Assembly (NCBI GenBank): GCA_022701365.1
Contig: JAKUHH010000108.1
Coordinates: 1,177,821-1,241,820, forward strand
DNA from: Mycocentrospora acerina
Lineage: Eukaryota > Ascomycota > Dothideomycetes > Pleosporales
DNA: 64,000 nucleotides
Direction: 5' to 3'
The position numbers and the translations under genes are program-made. Positions 52,001 through 63,456 of this stretch are shown here, in pieces. The notes beneath the pieces were generated by a model, which worked only from the letters and a program-made list of their open reading frames with translations, did not search any database and was not told the origin of the DNA. Numbering within the stretch: the first letter of the stretch is position 1; each line of letters opens with the position of its first letter.

Positions 52001-54823
52001 TCAAGCGCTCAGGAGACTTTGCTAATCGACTCTTCCAACGTCTTCACCTCGAGTAGGAAATTATTGAGCACTAAAGCGACTAACACAACGTTCTTAAGCG
52101 ATACGATTGCAAGTGTGACATTTTCGAGTTCTCCAATGTCAACTGCCTTGTCACCAGGTACAAATTTACCTATCATTCTCCCATCGAGCATGGCTTTGTC
52201 TGGTGCTTCTTCCTTTCCTGCTGAGTCTGCGATACTCTCGAGTATGGGGAAATCTTCAAGAACTAGTCCATTTGGCACTTCTTCGAGCCAGAGCGACACA
52301 ATTATACATGCTCCAATCAAAACGAATCACTCAGGCGAAACCAATAAGCCTGACGAGACTAAGAAGCCCGATGAAACCAAAAGGCCTGATGAAACCAAAA
52401 AGCCAAGCGAGACGGAAAAGCCAAGCGAGACGGAGAAGCCAAACGAAAACAAACCTGGAGATCATAATAAACCAAATGGGTTTGATTTTCCTGAAATTGG
52501 GTGGTGGTTTCATTGGCCTCACTGGGGTCCAAGGCCATCTGGTTTCAGACTCCCACGTTTGCGATGGCCGAGCGGAAGACCTGTACGGCTACCAGGACTA
52601 CCAAAGCTACCCGATGTACCAAAACTCCCAGATATTCCAGGCGTACCAAATCTCCCAGATATTCCAGGCATACCAAAACTTCCTGATATTCCAGGTGTGC
52701 CGAAGCCTTCAGATCTCCCAGATGTACCGAAGCTCCCAGGCATACCAGGCGTACCAAATCCAGATGATCCAAATGACCCCGAGGAACCTGAGCCAACAGA
52801 AACTCCTACATGTGCACCAGACCAAATGACTACACTCACAGATCGTTACCTATTGTGTCAAGACTACATTGCTGTTTCTACCATGATGTCGGGCACTTCT
52901 ATATCATCCACTACTATCACAACGACCTGTTCTACGATTGAAAACACTATTACAGGGTGTTCTTTATTGGAAGCACTTTCAACTGAGATGACAGCAACGC
53001 TTACAACCACTTTATCTGGCGGCCCAGCTTGTACGAGAGCTCCTCTCTCTCTGGATGACGACGAAGGTAACAACGAGGCTCCAGAAAGGTGGTTCTCATC
53101 CAGTTTCTCGTTCAGCTCGATGAAGCCACCAAACGCAACTTCGTTTAGTGCTTCTATTCCGGCGGTGACAACGATGTCCATTTCATCCAAGCGAAATACG
53201 ACCTTGTCTGATTCTTCCACACCGTTGCTGACAACAATATCATTCAAGCAAAACGTAACCTCATCTGATTATTCAACTTCGGCGCTGACATTAATATCCA
53301 TTCCATCCATCTCAGATCCTCCTTCGTCCAATACTTCCATTCCGGTAATGACAACAATGTCAGCTTCACTCACCTCGAATGCAGCATCTCCTAGCCTCTC
53401 CACTCTTTTTTCAACGACGATGCCGATTCCGCTCACATCGAGCTCAACAAAGACAGTGACTTCATCGGCATTTGCAACAACTATATCTTGCGTAAACTGC
53501 GAGATGTGGATGGGCGACTGTACCAAGAACTACTGCAATAAAGACGGATCTGACCTGGAAACTTGTGTAAATTGGTGTCTCACAGCGCTATGCCATGCCA
53601 GTGATGCGCCCATGAACTGTCGTATAGGCCAATCGTGCGCATGGAAGGCTTGCCCGATTGGTAGTTTCCCGAACCTCCGCGATGGAACCCCTGCCGAACC
53701 ATTTACTTGGACAGTCTATCTTCCATCAACGACCGCAAAGGTGATCAATGGACCGAGTTCGAGTCAGCCGCCATTGTCGACAACTGCCAAGTCAAACCCT
53801 ACATCAGCTCCCATTCAACCAGATTCACGATGGAGAGTAAAGCTTCACCAAGTTATGGAACGAGAAAATTCTTCTATTTCATGGATACTCTACGACCAGA
53901 ACGGCTTTGAGGCTGGTGTGGGTAAGAAGAACGGTTTTAAGACCAAGGGCCTATCAGACGTAATCGCATCACAGTATCGCCCATCCTCCGATTCAATGGG
54001 ATTTGAAGTCAATCTTGAAGTCTACGAATCTCTCAACGTAGATCTCACGCAAACTCGGTTTACGATTGCGAAAACTGTGTGCAATGTCGGAGGCGATACT
54101 AAGTGCATGCCATGGATGCAAACCGAGACATATAAAGAAAACAAAATATTCGCCGTGGAATTTTGCGATTTGTGCAATAACATTCCAGGTGGCCAGCTTT
54201 ATCTTGTGACTGGCGATCTTTGGTGCGATGACCTGAACAAGGCCAATTGGAGACCGAAGAACGCCGGCTGGGAGCGTGAGTGGGAGTGCGGATGGAAGGG
54301 ATGGCAAGGCGCTTCTAGCACGCCTACGTCCGAGTCCAGCCTGCCTGATCCCACAAGTTTGCCAAATAATCCACCTCAATCCTCTGGGAAGTGGTCTGTG
54401 AAACTCCACCAGTTCATGGAACGTGAGGAGTCATCTTTTGAGTGGACACTGTACGACCCCAAAGGCAACACAGTCGGAACTGACAATGTGCATGGCCACA
54501 AGGTAAAAGAGCTCACAGTAAGCGTTTTTGACCAAGTCAAAATTCAAGTCACAGACCCGACGCAGGTGGATAAGACGCAGGCGAAGTTCACTTTGCAGCG
54601 AGAGCCTTGTGCAAATGGTTGTTACCCATGGTGGCAAACTGAAACTTACAAGGAGAATAAGCGCTTTAAGGTCTTCGCGTGCGACGAGCAATGCAGTAAG
54701 GACAATAAGAAATCTCTCGTCTCAAAGGATGATTTCTGGTGTGAAGATATGAACAAGGCGACATGGACCAAGATCAACGCTGGATGGGAGCGCAAATGGT
54801 CCTGTGGATGGACAATGTGGTGA
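49085..54823 (+). CDS. Giant secreted GH18 chitinase-like protein with degenerate active site
   Basis: Six exons: 49085-49341, 49396-49710, 49762-50146, 50314-50483, 50542-50988 and 51076-54823; total 5,322 nt, 1,773 residues. A signal peptide (MRLLYLFPALLGLVAKG) is followed by Cys-rich chitin-binding modules, about residues 75-150 (SCCNSDGFCGNRPDHC; CBM18 KCPLNSCCSFFGYCGASDLF). The GH18 barrel runs about 180-525: RRVGYYESWNVRRRTC, GFTHIILSFASID, KYIGIGGWEF. The catalytic strand reads FAGVDLHWQWP where active enzymes have DGxDxDWEYP, so Ala298, His303 and Gln305 replace Asp, Asp and the acid Glu. The end of the barrel (GGTALWAVDY) is kept. Then come a 400-residue Ser/Thr-rich stalk, Lys-Pro-Asp-Glu-Thr repeats (about 948-987), PxLPDIPG repeats (1033-1100), a Cys knot (1331-1390) and two copies of a Trp/Cys domain (about 1440-1600 and 1629-1773). 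Probably a wall or secreted chitin-binding protein rather than an enzyme. Confidence 0.85.
52343..52460 (+). repeat. Repeat coding for Lys-Pro-Asp/Ser-Glu-Thr units
   Basis: Imperfect 15- to 18-bp units coding KPDETK, RPDETK and KPSETE in the stalk of the chitinase-like protein. Confidence 0.8.
52597..52770 (+). repeat. Repeat coding for Pro-rich LPDIPG units
   Basis: About ten imperfect units coding PKLPDVPKLPDIPGVPNLPD and similar, spacing Pro every third residue in places. Lies in the stalk of the chitinase-like protein. Confidence 0.85.
53822..54823 (+). repeat. Tandem duplicate of a C-terminal domain
   Basis: Two copies, 53822-54300 and 54385-54820, of a domain starting RWRVKLHQVMERENSS and KWSVKLHQFMEREESS. 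Both have PWMQTETYKENK or PWWQTETYKENK in the middle and end NAGWEREWECGWKGW or NAGWERKWSCGWTMW. Nucleotide identity is only moderate, so the duplication is not recent. Confidence 0.85.
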
Positions 54824-57050
54824 TCTCCTATGCTTGTGGTCTAGGCGAGGAGTCAATACCTGCAGCAGGTTTCGACATTGGGAAAGCATGATGATGAAAG
54901 ATGATGGAATATGTCGGAAGTGCTCTTGTGCAACTTCAGTCATGTAGTCAATCTTTCGAAAATAAGAACTATTTGTCACGATTTCTCATTACTTTGTGAC
55001 CTAATTGATGGTGTGAATTACCCTTGATACTGACGCCCATCTTCTACAAACGTGGTCATTGCTGTGGTGAACATAATATGAACCAGCATATTAATGCATA
55101 TTTGGTTAGTTTGAAGGCACTAGAAACTACAATCAATACTATGGCGCTGTTAAGAACGAGCCATCTCCGGGGGAATTTGGATCTGCCAGTTTGAAGTTGT
55201 GATGTGCAAGTCACCAAAAAAGTATTGAGCTTCCACGAAAACACAAAGAAATCCCAATCTCATCACAGACGGCCTTCGACAGCAGGCACCACGCGCGTTT
55301 AAAAAAGGCTGAGTTACAAACATGGGGGTCCGAGGAACCTGGAAAAGAGGGGCCTTATTCGACTGAATCACAACGCCAGAGAGTCTGGTCGTGGATGTGT
55401 TCAAATTTGCTGTAGTGGTCTAGCCTTGTTGGAAGCTTGGATAGGCTCCATAGCGTATGCCTTGTCCGCTTCCGCGCCCGCCACCATATCCCTTCTCCGA
55501 AGCTGGAGACGCCGTGTCTTGAACGTGATGAGCAAGGGGTAACAATCTTCTTCTCCGAGCCGTGTCGTATCACAGACCACAAGGCTCATTGGTTTTCAGC
55601 TGTGAGATTTGCGTCAAAGAGTGCTTGATAAGGAATACAATGTACAATTTTCTTTTTCACACTAGCGAGAAAGAAAGAACTCGACGCAGATTTTCAGTCA
55701 TCGATTTTCATGCCAAAACTCGGGATCTCAGGCGTCCTATAACATCATCACTGTGATGTGTAGCGTAGGGTTGAAGTCTTTTTAGCCGCCGACGGGGTAC
55801 AAAGGTACCTGCTGTACGTTCAAGAGCCAATCATCCCGTGGGAGCTAGTGAGATGTAGAATTAGCGAGCCATGGAAGATTTGGTAGGTGGAGGCGTTGGC
55901 GCCACAGTATCAGATCGACGACGGAGAATTAGAAGCAGAGGTGATCATCATTCTGTTTTCTACTTGTGCATCAAGAGAAAGCCTTGCCTGGAAACAATAC
56001 GGAGCAACTGGTAGGCGCAAGGAGTGCAGCACAAAGCGTGCGGCTGAAGTGCATGGTGTACAGATACGCGCTAGACAGGCACTAGGCAGTCTTATTCTCC
56101 ACTACAACTGCGGTCCTTTCAACACGACATCTTTATGTCCAACAGCAAATGAATCTAACTACTACAAAGAACCTCGCCTCCAGGTCCACATGCGTGTTGA
56201 CGCGCAAAGCTACACGCACAGCTCGTACGCGGCCCGACACGCATGACCCGCACCATCCCAAACGGGTGCCCGTTTCATCAGCAATAGCGGGCATAGTTTG
56301 ACGTTTGTCAATGCATTGGTCAGTTCTTGCTCTCGAAGAAGATACCGCAGCGTTACCGTTGCCTTGCTCATCTGTCTACGCATGTTGCCGCGTCTTGTCG
56401 GTGGACCCCGTGGCACCTGTCATTAAAGCGTCAGAATGTCAATATGAGCGCGCGCCTCCAAGTGTTTCCCAAGTTGTTTCTGATTGTGTTTACCCACCTC
56501 TCGGCACTACCGAGTTGACCAAGGCAATAACGACTTCGGTCAAATCTTCCACTGCTGCTGGGTGAGGCTCTTTGAATCATTGGACAAGGAGTGGGTTCTC
56601 ACTCAAGGGATTGACGGCCGTGTGTGCTCTCCATACAGCAACACCAATCTGCCAATTCCCACGTTGAGGGTCTCTGACTTTCTGGGCTGGTCCATGCACA
56701 ATTATGGTGTGGCTTGGTGAGGCTCTGTGGACAGTCTTTGCATAACCACCCATCCCGGCAACCAAGACCAATATGAGTGGGTCCCCTCCATACCTGCATT
56801 TCCAGTTGACGACTGTGATGGGTCCATGCATGTTTGAAGACAGCACAGTGCAGTTCGTATCACTTACATAACAAGTCGTATATCCTTCAACAATCATGAT
56901 CTTTACCTTAGTCTCGACTATCCCACTGTCCTTGTCTTTAGTGTGTTTACTTGGGGTTTTGCGATTTCATTCTCTCTTTTTCTTGCTTTCGCTACTGGGT
57001 TTAGCATTTCCTTCTCATCTTGCGCGGGTCGCCTCTCACCTTCTGACAAT
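54824..57050. other. Gene-poor stretch before the MFS gene
   Basis: 2.2 kb without a supported gene. The right end contains the promoter of the transporter. A frame at 55887-56246 (119 codons) shows no motif. No transposon similarity was noticed. Confidence 0.45.
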
Positions 57051-58955
57051 ATGCAATCACTTCCATACATGCGTGATTCATATCGCGAGTCGAGGTCGCA
57101 CTTCCGCCGCACAGCACGCTACAGCCTTTTTCCAGAGCTTCCATCAGATGAGAAAGATGTGGCAGTCAATGGAGCATGGCTAGTACCAAACTATGTCTCC
57201 AACGAGAGAGACCAACGAACCGTCAGCGTCTTCGATACAGAAGCACGAGCTGCACGTATGAGTGTTATGGCTGACTCTTCACTGTTCCCACCTCCTATGC
57301 CAGTTCGAAACAGACACTCGGTATGGCATGGGGCAAACCAAGCACACAGGCATACATGGCTTGCGCCCGTTACGCAAGCTGCTGTGCCGGAACAGGTGTG
57401 GGCCGGGGAGTTTGCAGTGGAACGAAGACCATCATGGGTGTCAAGAAGTTCAAGCAGATGGAGTGGCTCGATTGATTTGGAAAAGTACAGTCCTGAATCC
57501 TTTGGCGTAGACTGGGAGGACGGCGACAAGGAGAATCCACTTAACTTTGGTAAGGGGAGAAAATGGTTCAATGCCATGCTGCTTGCATTTGCTTGCTTCG
57601 TCGTCTCAATTGCATCTTCTGGTTTCTCTCAAGGTATGTTGCAGCCTTTAGCACAGGGACGAACAATAACTAACTTCATCACAGGTACTGAGCAACTCAA
57701 AGCAGAGTTCAATATTACACAGATCACTGCGCTCCTCACCACATCAACTTTTGTACTTGGATTTGCCGTAGGTGCTCTCGTACTCTCGCCTCTCAGTGAG
57801 GTTTACGGGCGTCGAGACCTCTACGTTATGACCTTTGGTGCATTTGTAGCTTTCAGTGGCATTGTAGGATTTGCCAGATCCATGAATGTTGTCATTGGAC
57901 TCCGCTTCTTCGCCGGTCTCGCAGGCTCCTTCACCCAAGCCGTTGCTCCAGCCGTAGTTGCAGACATGTTCAACGCCCAGGAGCGTGGTCTCGTGATGAG
58001 CATATTCACTCTCGCGGGCCTCGTCGGCCAAAATCTCGGCCCTATTGTCTGCGGCTTCCTCGTCAAGGCGTACGGATGGCGATCGATTGGAATCCTCATC
58101 ACCTCTACATCGCTCCCCACATTCTGCGTCCTTGCCCTGACTTTCCCGGAAACCTATGCGCCCGTCCTCCTCCAACGCCGCGCCGACAAACTCACAAAGG
58201 AAACAGGAAAGCTCCACCTCGTCGCAGGCATAACCCCCAAGCCCATCGCGCAGCAACTCCGCATCGGCGCCCTCCGCCCATGGATCATGCTCATCTACGA
58301 ACCCATTGTCACGCTCCTCTCCCTATTCCTCTCCGTCGTCCACGGAACCCTCTTTCTTTTGTTTGCCGCCTACCCCATCGTCTTCCAGCAAGTCCGCGGC
58401 TGGCCTCAAGGCGTCGCATCCCTCCCCTTCCTCGCCATCATCCTCGGCATCATGCTCTCCCTCATCTACGTCGCCCTCGTCGACCAAAAGCGCTACGCCC
58501 GCGTCGTTGCCCAACACGACGGCGCCGCACCCCCCGAAGCACGTCTCCCCCCCGCTATGCTCGGCGCCGCCGCCCTCCCCATCGGCCTCTTCTGGTTCGC
58601 ATGGACAAACGACCCCTCAATTCACTTCATGGTGTGCGTTTCCGCGGGCACTCTCTTCGGCTTCGGCATGGTCCTCCTGTACATGTCCCTCACAAACTAC
58701 ATTGTCGACTCGTACCTCGGGTACGCAGCATCTGCACTTGCAGCCAGCACAGTGCTGAGGTCCATAGCTGGCGCGGCATTCCCCCTATTCACAGGCAAGC
58801 TGTACGCAGCGCTGGGGATCCACTGGGCGAGCAGCGTTCCAGCGTTCATGGCGCTTGTTTTTATTCCGTGTCTTTTTGCGTTTTACAAGTGGGGAGATCG
58901 GTTGAGGGGCATGACGAGATTTGGTGCCGAGGCGGCGAATATGGCCGGAAAATAA
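57051..58955 (+). CDS. MFS drug:H+ antiporter (DHA1 type)
   Basis: Plasma-membrane multidrug or metabolite exporter. Start at 57051 (MQSLPYMRDSYRESRSHFRR); earlier in-frame codons lack an ATG. An intron of 51 bases at 57634-57684 (GTATGT, ACTAAC, CACAG) has length divisible by three and no stop, so it can be missed; its removal gives SSGFSQGTEQLKAEFNIT and a protein of 617 residues. A 170-residue cytosolic N-terminus precedes 12 membrane helices. Family motifs: VLGFAVGALVLSPLSEVYGR (motif at the TM2-3 loop), FFAGLAGSFTQAVAPAVVAD and AGLVGQNLGPIVCGFLVKAY. The end DRLRGMTRFGAEAANMAGK is cytosolic. Likely DHA1 subfamily like Flu1/Mdr-type proteins; substrate unknown. The 58,100-58,700 part is C-rich on the coding strand and the end is G-rich. 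Confidence 0.93.
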   Translation: MQSLPYMRDSYRESRSHFRRTARYSLFPELPSDEKDVAVNGAWLVPNYVSNERDQRTVSVFDTEARAARMSVMADSSLFPPPMPVRNRHSVWHGANQAHRHTWLAPVTQAAVPEQVWAGEFAVERRPSWVSRSSSRWSGSIDLEKYSPESFGVDWEDGDKENPLNFGKGRKWFNAMLLAFACFVVSIASSGFSQGMLQPLAQGRTITNFITGTEQLKAEFNITQITALLTTSTFVLGFAVGALVLSPLSEVYGRRDLYVMTFGAFVAFSGIVGFARSMNVVIGLRFFAGLAGSFTQAVAPAVVADMFNAQERGLVMSIFTLAGLVGQNLGPIVCGFLVKAYGWRSIGILITSTSLPTFCVLALTFPETYAPVLLQRRADKLTKETGKLHLVAGITPKPIAQQLRIGALRPWIMLIYEPIVTLLSLFLSVVHGTLFLLFAAYPIVFQQVRGWPQGVASLPFLAIILGIMLSLIYVALVDQKRYARVVAQHDGAAPPEARLPPAMLGAAALPIGLFWFAWTNDPSIHFMVCVSAGTLFGFGMVLLYMSLTNYIVDSYLGYAASALAASTVLRSIAGAAFPLFTGKLYAALGIHWASSVPAFMALVFIPCLFAFYKWGDRLRGMTRFGAEAANMAGK

Positions 58956-59485
58956 ATGGATGGTGTGCTAGGCGGGTGGTTGGCTGGTTAGTTAGTTAGT
59001 TAGTTAGATAGTTTGATGATACCCATTTGCTGAATATATGGCGCTGCTACGGAAGGTGTGGCATTTTTTCTACCTTACTTTACTTACAATATTACTGTTT
59101 TCATTTGTTAAGAATCGTTCTTTGGTCGTGCTCATCACTGTGAAGCTCGTATAGCACACTGCACGTTGAGTGCTTCACACTTCCATTGTCAAGTCTGAAT
59201 CTCAATGCTTGCGTGGACTGACTCGACGAATGGTCCGAAAGTCAACTTCTGCCAGCCGTTCAGAATAGTGACCACACTGTACGAACATCCATCTATCCAC
59301 ATCGAACAGATACTGCAAACCCTACAATGAGACTCCCAAGTCACTTATCCCGTATTTCCGACAAGCCCGACAATAGTCATAGAAAGACATCATCACTGCA
59401 CCCCACCACGGCACACAACCTAACACTATCAACACTCCCCTCCAGACAATCTCACAATGAGACACCGCCTCCCCAACTCCCTATC
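58956..59485. other. Intergenic, convergent 3' ends
   Basis: Holds both 3' ends. A short GTTA tetranucleotide repeat lies at about 58,986-59,008. No gene seen; the plus-strand frame at 59327-59653 is antisense to the next gene. Confidence 0.5.
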
Positions 59486-60811
59486 TCAAAGCCTGTGGAT
59501 CCTCAAAACATTCGTGCCACTCCCCTGCACAACAACCCCCTCGTCATCCACCACGTCAGCGACATGAAACGCCAGATTCGCGTCCACGAACCCAACGTCG
59601 TCATCGGTTTCGGGCTTGAAGATAGTAATGTGGCTGATTGTCTTGCGGCCTAGCGCGGACTTGTGCTGCATGAGAAAGTAGGCAAAGGCTGCGCCGTTTG
59701 GGGAACCTGTCGTACATGGTTAGCTATATTGTTGGTTGGGATTGTGTTCTTGGCATTCGTGCTTTTTAGATATATTCGATACATACCAAGCAGTGCGTGT
59801 CCCTCGCCGGAGCTAGTGGATATTTTTGTGCCAGGCCACTCGCTCAGCTCTGCCTTTGCGTTTTGCAAGCACGTTGCGATGAGTTGGTTTGTGATGTCGT
59901 TGCTGATGCCTATCATGAAGAAATAGCGGATATTTTTTATTTGTGCGTTTTGGCGGGTCCAATAGCCCCAAAGGATGTCGGAGAGGGCGCGCAGGCGTGG
60001 GAGGTCTTGTTTGGCAGCGGCTTTGCGGCCTGAGTACCAGAGGGTGGAGGCGGAGGCTACAGGACTGTCGAGGAAGAAGCAGAATACTGCTTTTTGAAGT
60101 AAGTGATTGTTGTAAGAATTAGGCGAGGAAGAGGCCATTACCACCACTGACTGTATTGATACCAAATTCGTAGTGCGCTTTAGTCGACTGTAGCGGTCAG
60201 TGTCTGCGTAGAGGTTTGGTACGCTTGAAGGCTTCTTCACGAACCCGATATTCCTCTTCTCCGTTGCCGACCTTGTACCACTGGTTTATCGCTGGGATTT
60301 GCCTGCCATTTTCTTGCTTCTCCGGATCCCAGTGCTCGACACGGTAACACACATTATCTCCTCCTTCTTCTTTCGGTTTCCCACTCAGCCCAAGGGAACG
60401 CACCGCGAAACCTATATTCCAATGGTCGTTGAACTTGCAAGAATATGTCGCAGGGTCAACGTCACGCCAATACCAGTCATACATCTCTTGCTTGAGATCG
60501 CTTTTCCATTCGCTTTCGGCTGATGGAGGCTCTCGTGGGTCATTCAGTAATTGGCCAGCTAGTTTGTCACTGCCTGTAAGCCCGCACACCAATGTACCAC
60601 CCTTCAAAGTATATGTTGTCCAGTCTTTAGCGTTTGCAGTGTCATCATTGAAGAAGCCTTGTGCCGGAGGTGGAAAAGTCGTGGCCGATGCTTTGACTTT
60701 GCGAGTATATTTGTACTGGTTCCTGTCATGGGCAGGAAAAAGAACTCCAGGTATTCCACTATCGACAGCGGATGTAGAAATAATGAGGAGTAGGGAGAAT
60801 CGCAGCTTCAT
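59486..60811 (-). CDS. Secreted protein of unknown family
   Basis: Four exons rebuilt: 60811-60245, 60187-60142, 60089-59787 and 59706-59486; all phases fit, 1,137 nt, 378 residues. MKLRFSLLLIISTSAVDSG is a signal peptide. The middle reads LLNDPREPPSAESEWKSDLK, YDWYWRDVDPATYSCKFNDH, INQWYKVGNGEEEYRSTKAH and YEFGINTVSGG, then PRLRALSDILWGYWTRQN, NIRYFFMIGISNDITNQLIA, GTKISTSSGEGHALLGSPNG and AAFAYFLMQHKSALGRKTIS. The end is acidic (TDDDVGFVDANLAFHVADVV). I recall this kind of layout from uncharacterised proteins of other filamentous ascomycetes but cannot name a Pfam family. The exon 1 frame stays open past the donor for 15 more codons, so an unspliced 204-residue product is possible. Conservation across splice joins supports the full model. 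Confidence 0.75.
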
Positions 60812-63456
60812 GGCGAGAAGTCGAATTATCAGGTCGTGATTGAGGATTTCAACAGTCTCATCGGCAGAAGTTAGTCCTGTTAGATCAACTCCTCATTGTG
60901 TGGTGAAGCAGGAAAGTCCTATCGATCTATCCACGTTAGAATGAGAAAGCAAACGCAGCAGTGAAATAGTGAAACAGCTGCAAAATGCTACAATGCCAGG
61001 ACAACAAACCAACTCACCTTGATTGTATGATCGAATCTCAAAACAACACCCTCAGTTTAAACAATCCATCTCTTTTACTATTGCGTCCGATACGGAGGCC
61101 ATGCCATACTATGGATTGCATCTGAGCAGTCTGCAGTACGTATAGTTGGATTCCGATAGCGAGCTGTTAGAGCAGATCACAGCATTGAGAAGGTCGAGAC
61201 TAGGTTCTCAACTTCGTAACCGCTATGTATTTCTCCATCTCAGACCAACAGGAGGATGCATAGGCACGGGAGGTGTCGTTGTGAAATTATTGCTTGCTGG
61301 TGATTTCCTGCATTCAGAAAGTGATCAAGTGAACCGGCTCCTTGAGGTAGCCATATCGCACTTTCTCTTGTTGATTACCATGTCATCGCTCAGTGGATGG
61401 TTGATTGCTAAAGCCTCCACCCAAGAACGGTCGGTGATCCTTTCGCTAGATTAAGCGAAATGTAACGTGAACCCGACCTCTGCGCTTTTATTAGGGATGT
61501 CTTTGCTGATAAATCATGTGACCCATGTCATGTTGTGATGCTTACATTTTCTGACTCTTGACGCTTGTGTTGCGATCCATGTCTAGTCTGATATTACAAG
61601 CAACTTGATTGGAATATCAAGTCCGACAAGATACGAGCAAGGCTTTCAAGGCTTGCAAGACTGTGTACTTGCCTGTCGTGACATGCGTAGAGAGTAAAAA
61701 ACATAGGAAGTTATCTATTGAGAGATAAAGTTGTGAAATTTCAGCGGAAGTTCGTTAAGATTGATTACTCAACTCCGTATAGAGTCATGACAAGAAAAGG
61801 GTGCGAAGAAGACACAAGTGCATTGCTCGACACCGACTAACGAAACGATGTGGTGAATGGAGTGAAAAAGAAACTGCTGTGGAAAGTCAAGTCAAAGAGC
61901 GGTGATGGTCTAGGGCAAGGAGCTAGAGATGTAAAATCAAGAACAGCAACAGAGACGGCCTGATGGGCCCAGGGTTCTGGATCTACGGACCGTGGAGATG
62001 TGTGGAGAAACAATGGATGCGGAGAGTCAAAAAGCCAATAACGAGATGCCGTCCCGCAATTGCCTTGTGAGATGGTGTGGGCCTGAGCATACAGTGATAT
62101 TTTCGATAGGATGCTAACCCATTGGAGGTGTTTGAGGCGATTTGGAAATGCTTGAGTCACCAGATCATTTTATCTACGAAAGCCACCCGGAAGAAGATCT
62201 GTAGGCGCCGTGGTGAGAGTAAAATTGTACACATGTCGAGACTCGAGCACAAATGAGGCACGTGGCGGCCCGGCCTGCCGACCATGCAGCGGAGAAGAAG
62301 ACCAACAAACACGAGCAGAGACTCATCATGGGCAGCCTCGAGCAGCTGTTCAATGGCGCCCTGAAGCCACCATGTCGGGGCAATACACGAGGCGCGCCGG
62401 CCAGAAGCTGTATGGTTGCAGGGAGAAAGATTGTGGCATTGATGGGCAGTCAGGAACGCCGTTGAGTCGAGGCTTCCAACCTTGCAACCCCGATTTTGAC
62501 GTCTTGGCGCCCCAACCCCGCCTGGAGACTCCGCATTCTCCGTGTTCTATGAACATCACTTGTGCATCCGCATCTCGCTTAGGTCGGCACGTCGTTCCTC
62601 GGGAGTCTGTTGTCGAGGGCTTGCAAGAACTGGCTGGCTGTCTTTGTTGCAGGTGACAGGCAAGGACCCTGATGCTGGCTACCTGCCTACGACTGATCGC
62701 ACCATGTTCGTGTGGGGATGCGCCCCAAGGCTGCATGAGGGACTCGATTCGCGGAAAATCGACGTCTACTGCGTCTATTGTCTATTGTCTTCCCACGGCC
62801 TACCTATTGTCTGCACAGCAGGCAAGACTCTGCTAGGTGGGTGGAACCGCAGGGTGCCAGGGGCCCATTCCACCTGTGCAGTGGACGCAGCCGCCCCTCG
62901 GCCGTCAGGTGCTCGCGCGTGGCCAGCTGCAACACGAGACATTTGCCATGCTCGTCCTCCCTCCGTGTCGAATTCTCGACGCCGCTCGGGTGAGGGCCGC
63001 ACCAGCGCTGCACGCTCAAGCGCGACACAGCTCGCTAACACGGCGCGTCGAGGGCCGCATCGTCGCCGTGCTATGTAGGCAAGGCTGACATGCACCAAGG
63101 CCGCAGTCCACCACTGATGGAGCGTGGACCCGCCTTCCGTGCCCTACCAAGCCATGGCCGTCGTCGAAGCATCCAATGGCCTGCGCCGCTGCCGACCACG
63201 GAAGTCACGCCTCCGCGCCCAATGTGTCCATACACTGGTTTGCAGGGCGCCGCGCCCACACGGTCCCGCTCGACTTTCCAGCGGTAACGCGGATTATGCG
63301 GGCCACAACCCCGGACGCTCCAGCCCTGGACAGGTCCTGGTGCTGGGTGTGCTTGTCGACCATGTTTTATAGTTCGTGCCCGTCGCAACTGTTTGCCCAT
63401 CAGCAGCAGCCCTCCCCTCGAGCATCTTCACAAACACCATCGCCACGGTTGCAACC
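60812..63456. other. Long gap upstream of the sugar transporter
   Basis: 2.6 kb. From about 62,200 to 63,350 it is GC-rich with overlapping frames on both strands (up to 178 codons), a typical by-product of low stop density; none has recognisable motifs. The part next to 63,457 is the transporter promoter. No repeat or RNA gene was recognised. Confidence 0.45.

Noticed and set aside
56943..57050. Upstream extension of the MFS protein (FTWGFAISFSLFLAFATGFS)
   Set aside because: Hydrophobic and in frame but begins with GTG, with no ATG; the first ATG is at 57051. An upstream spliced exon cannot be wholly excluded.
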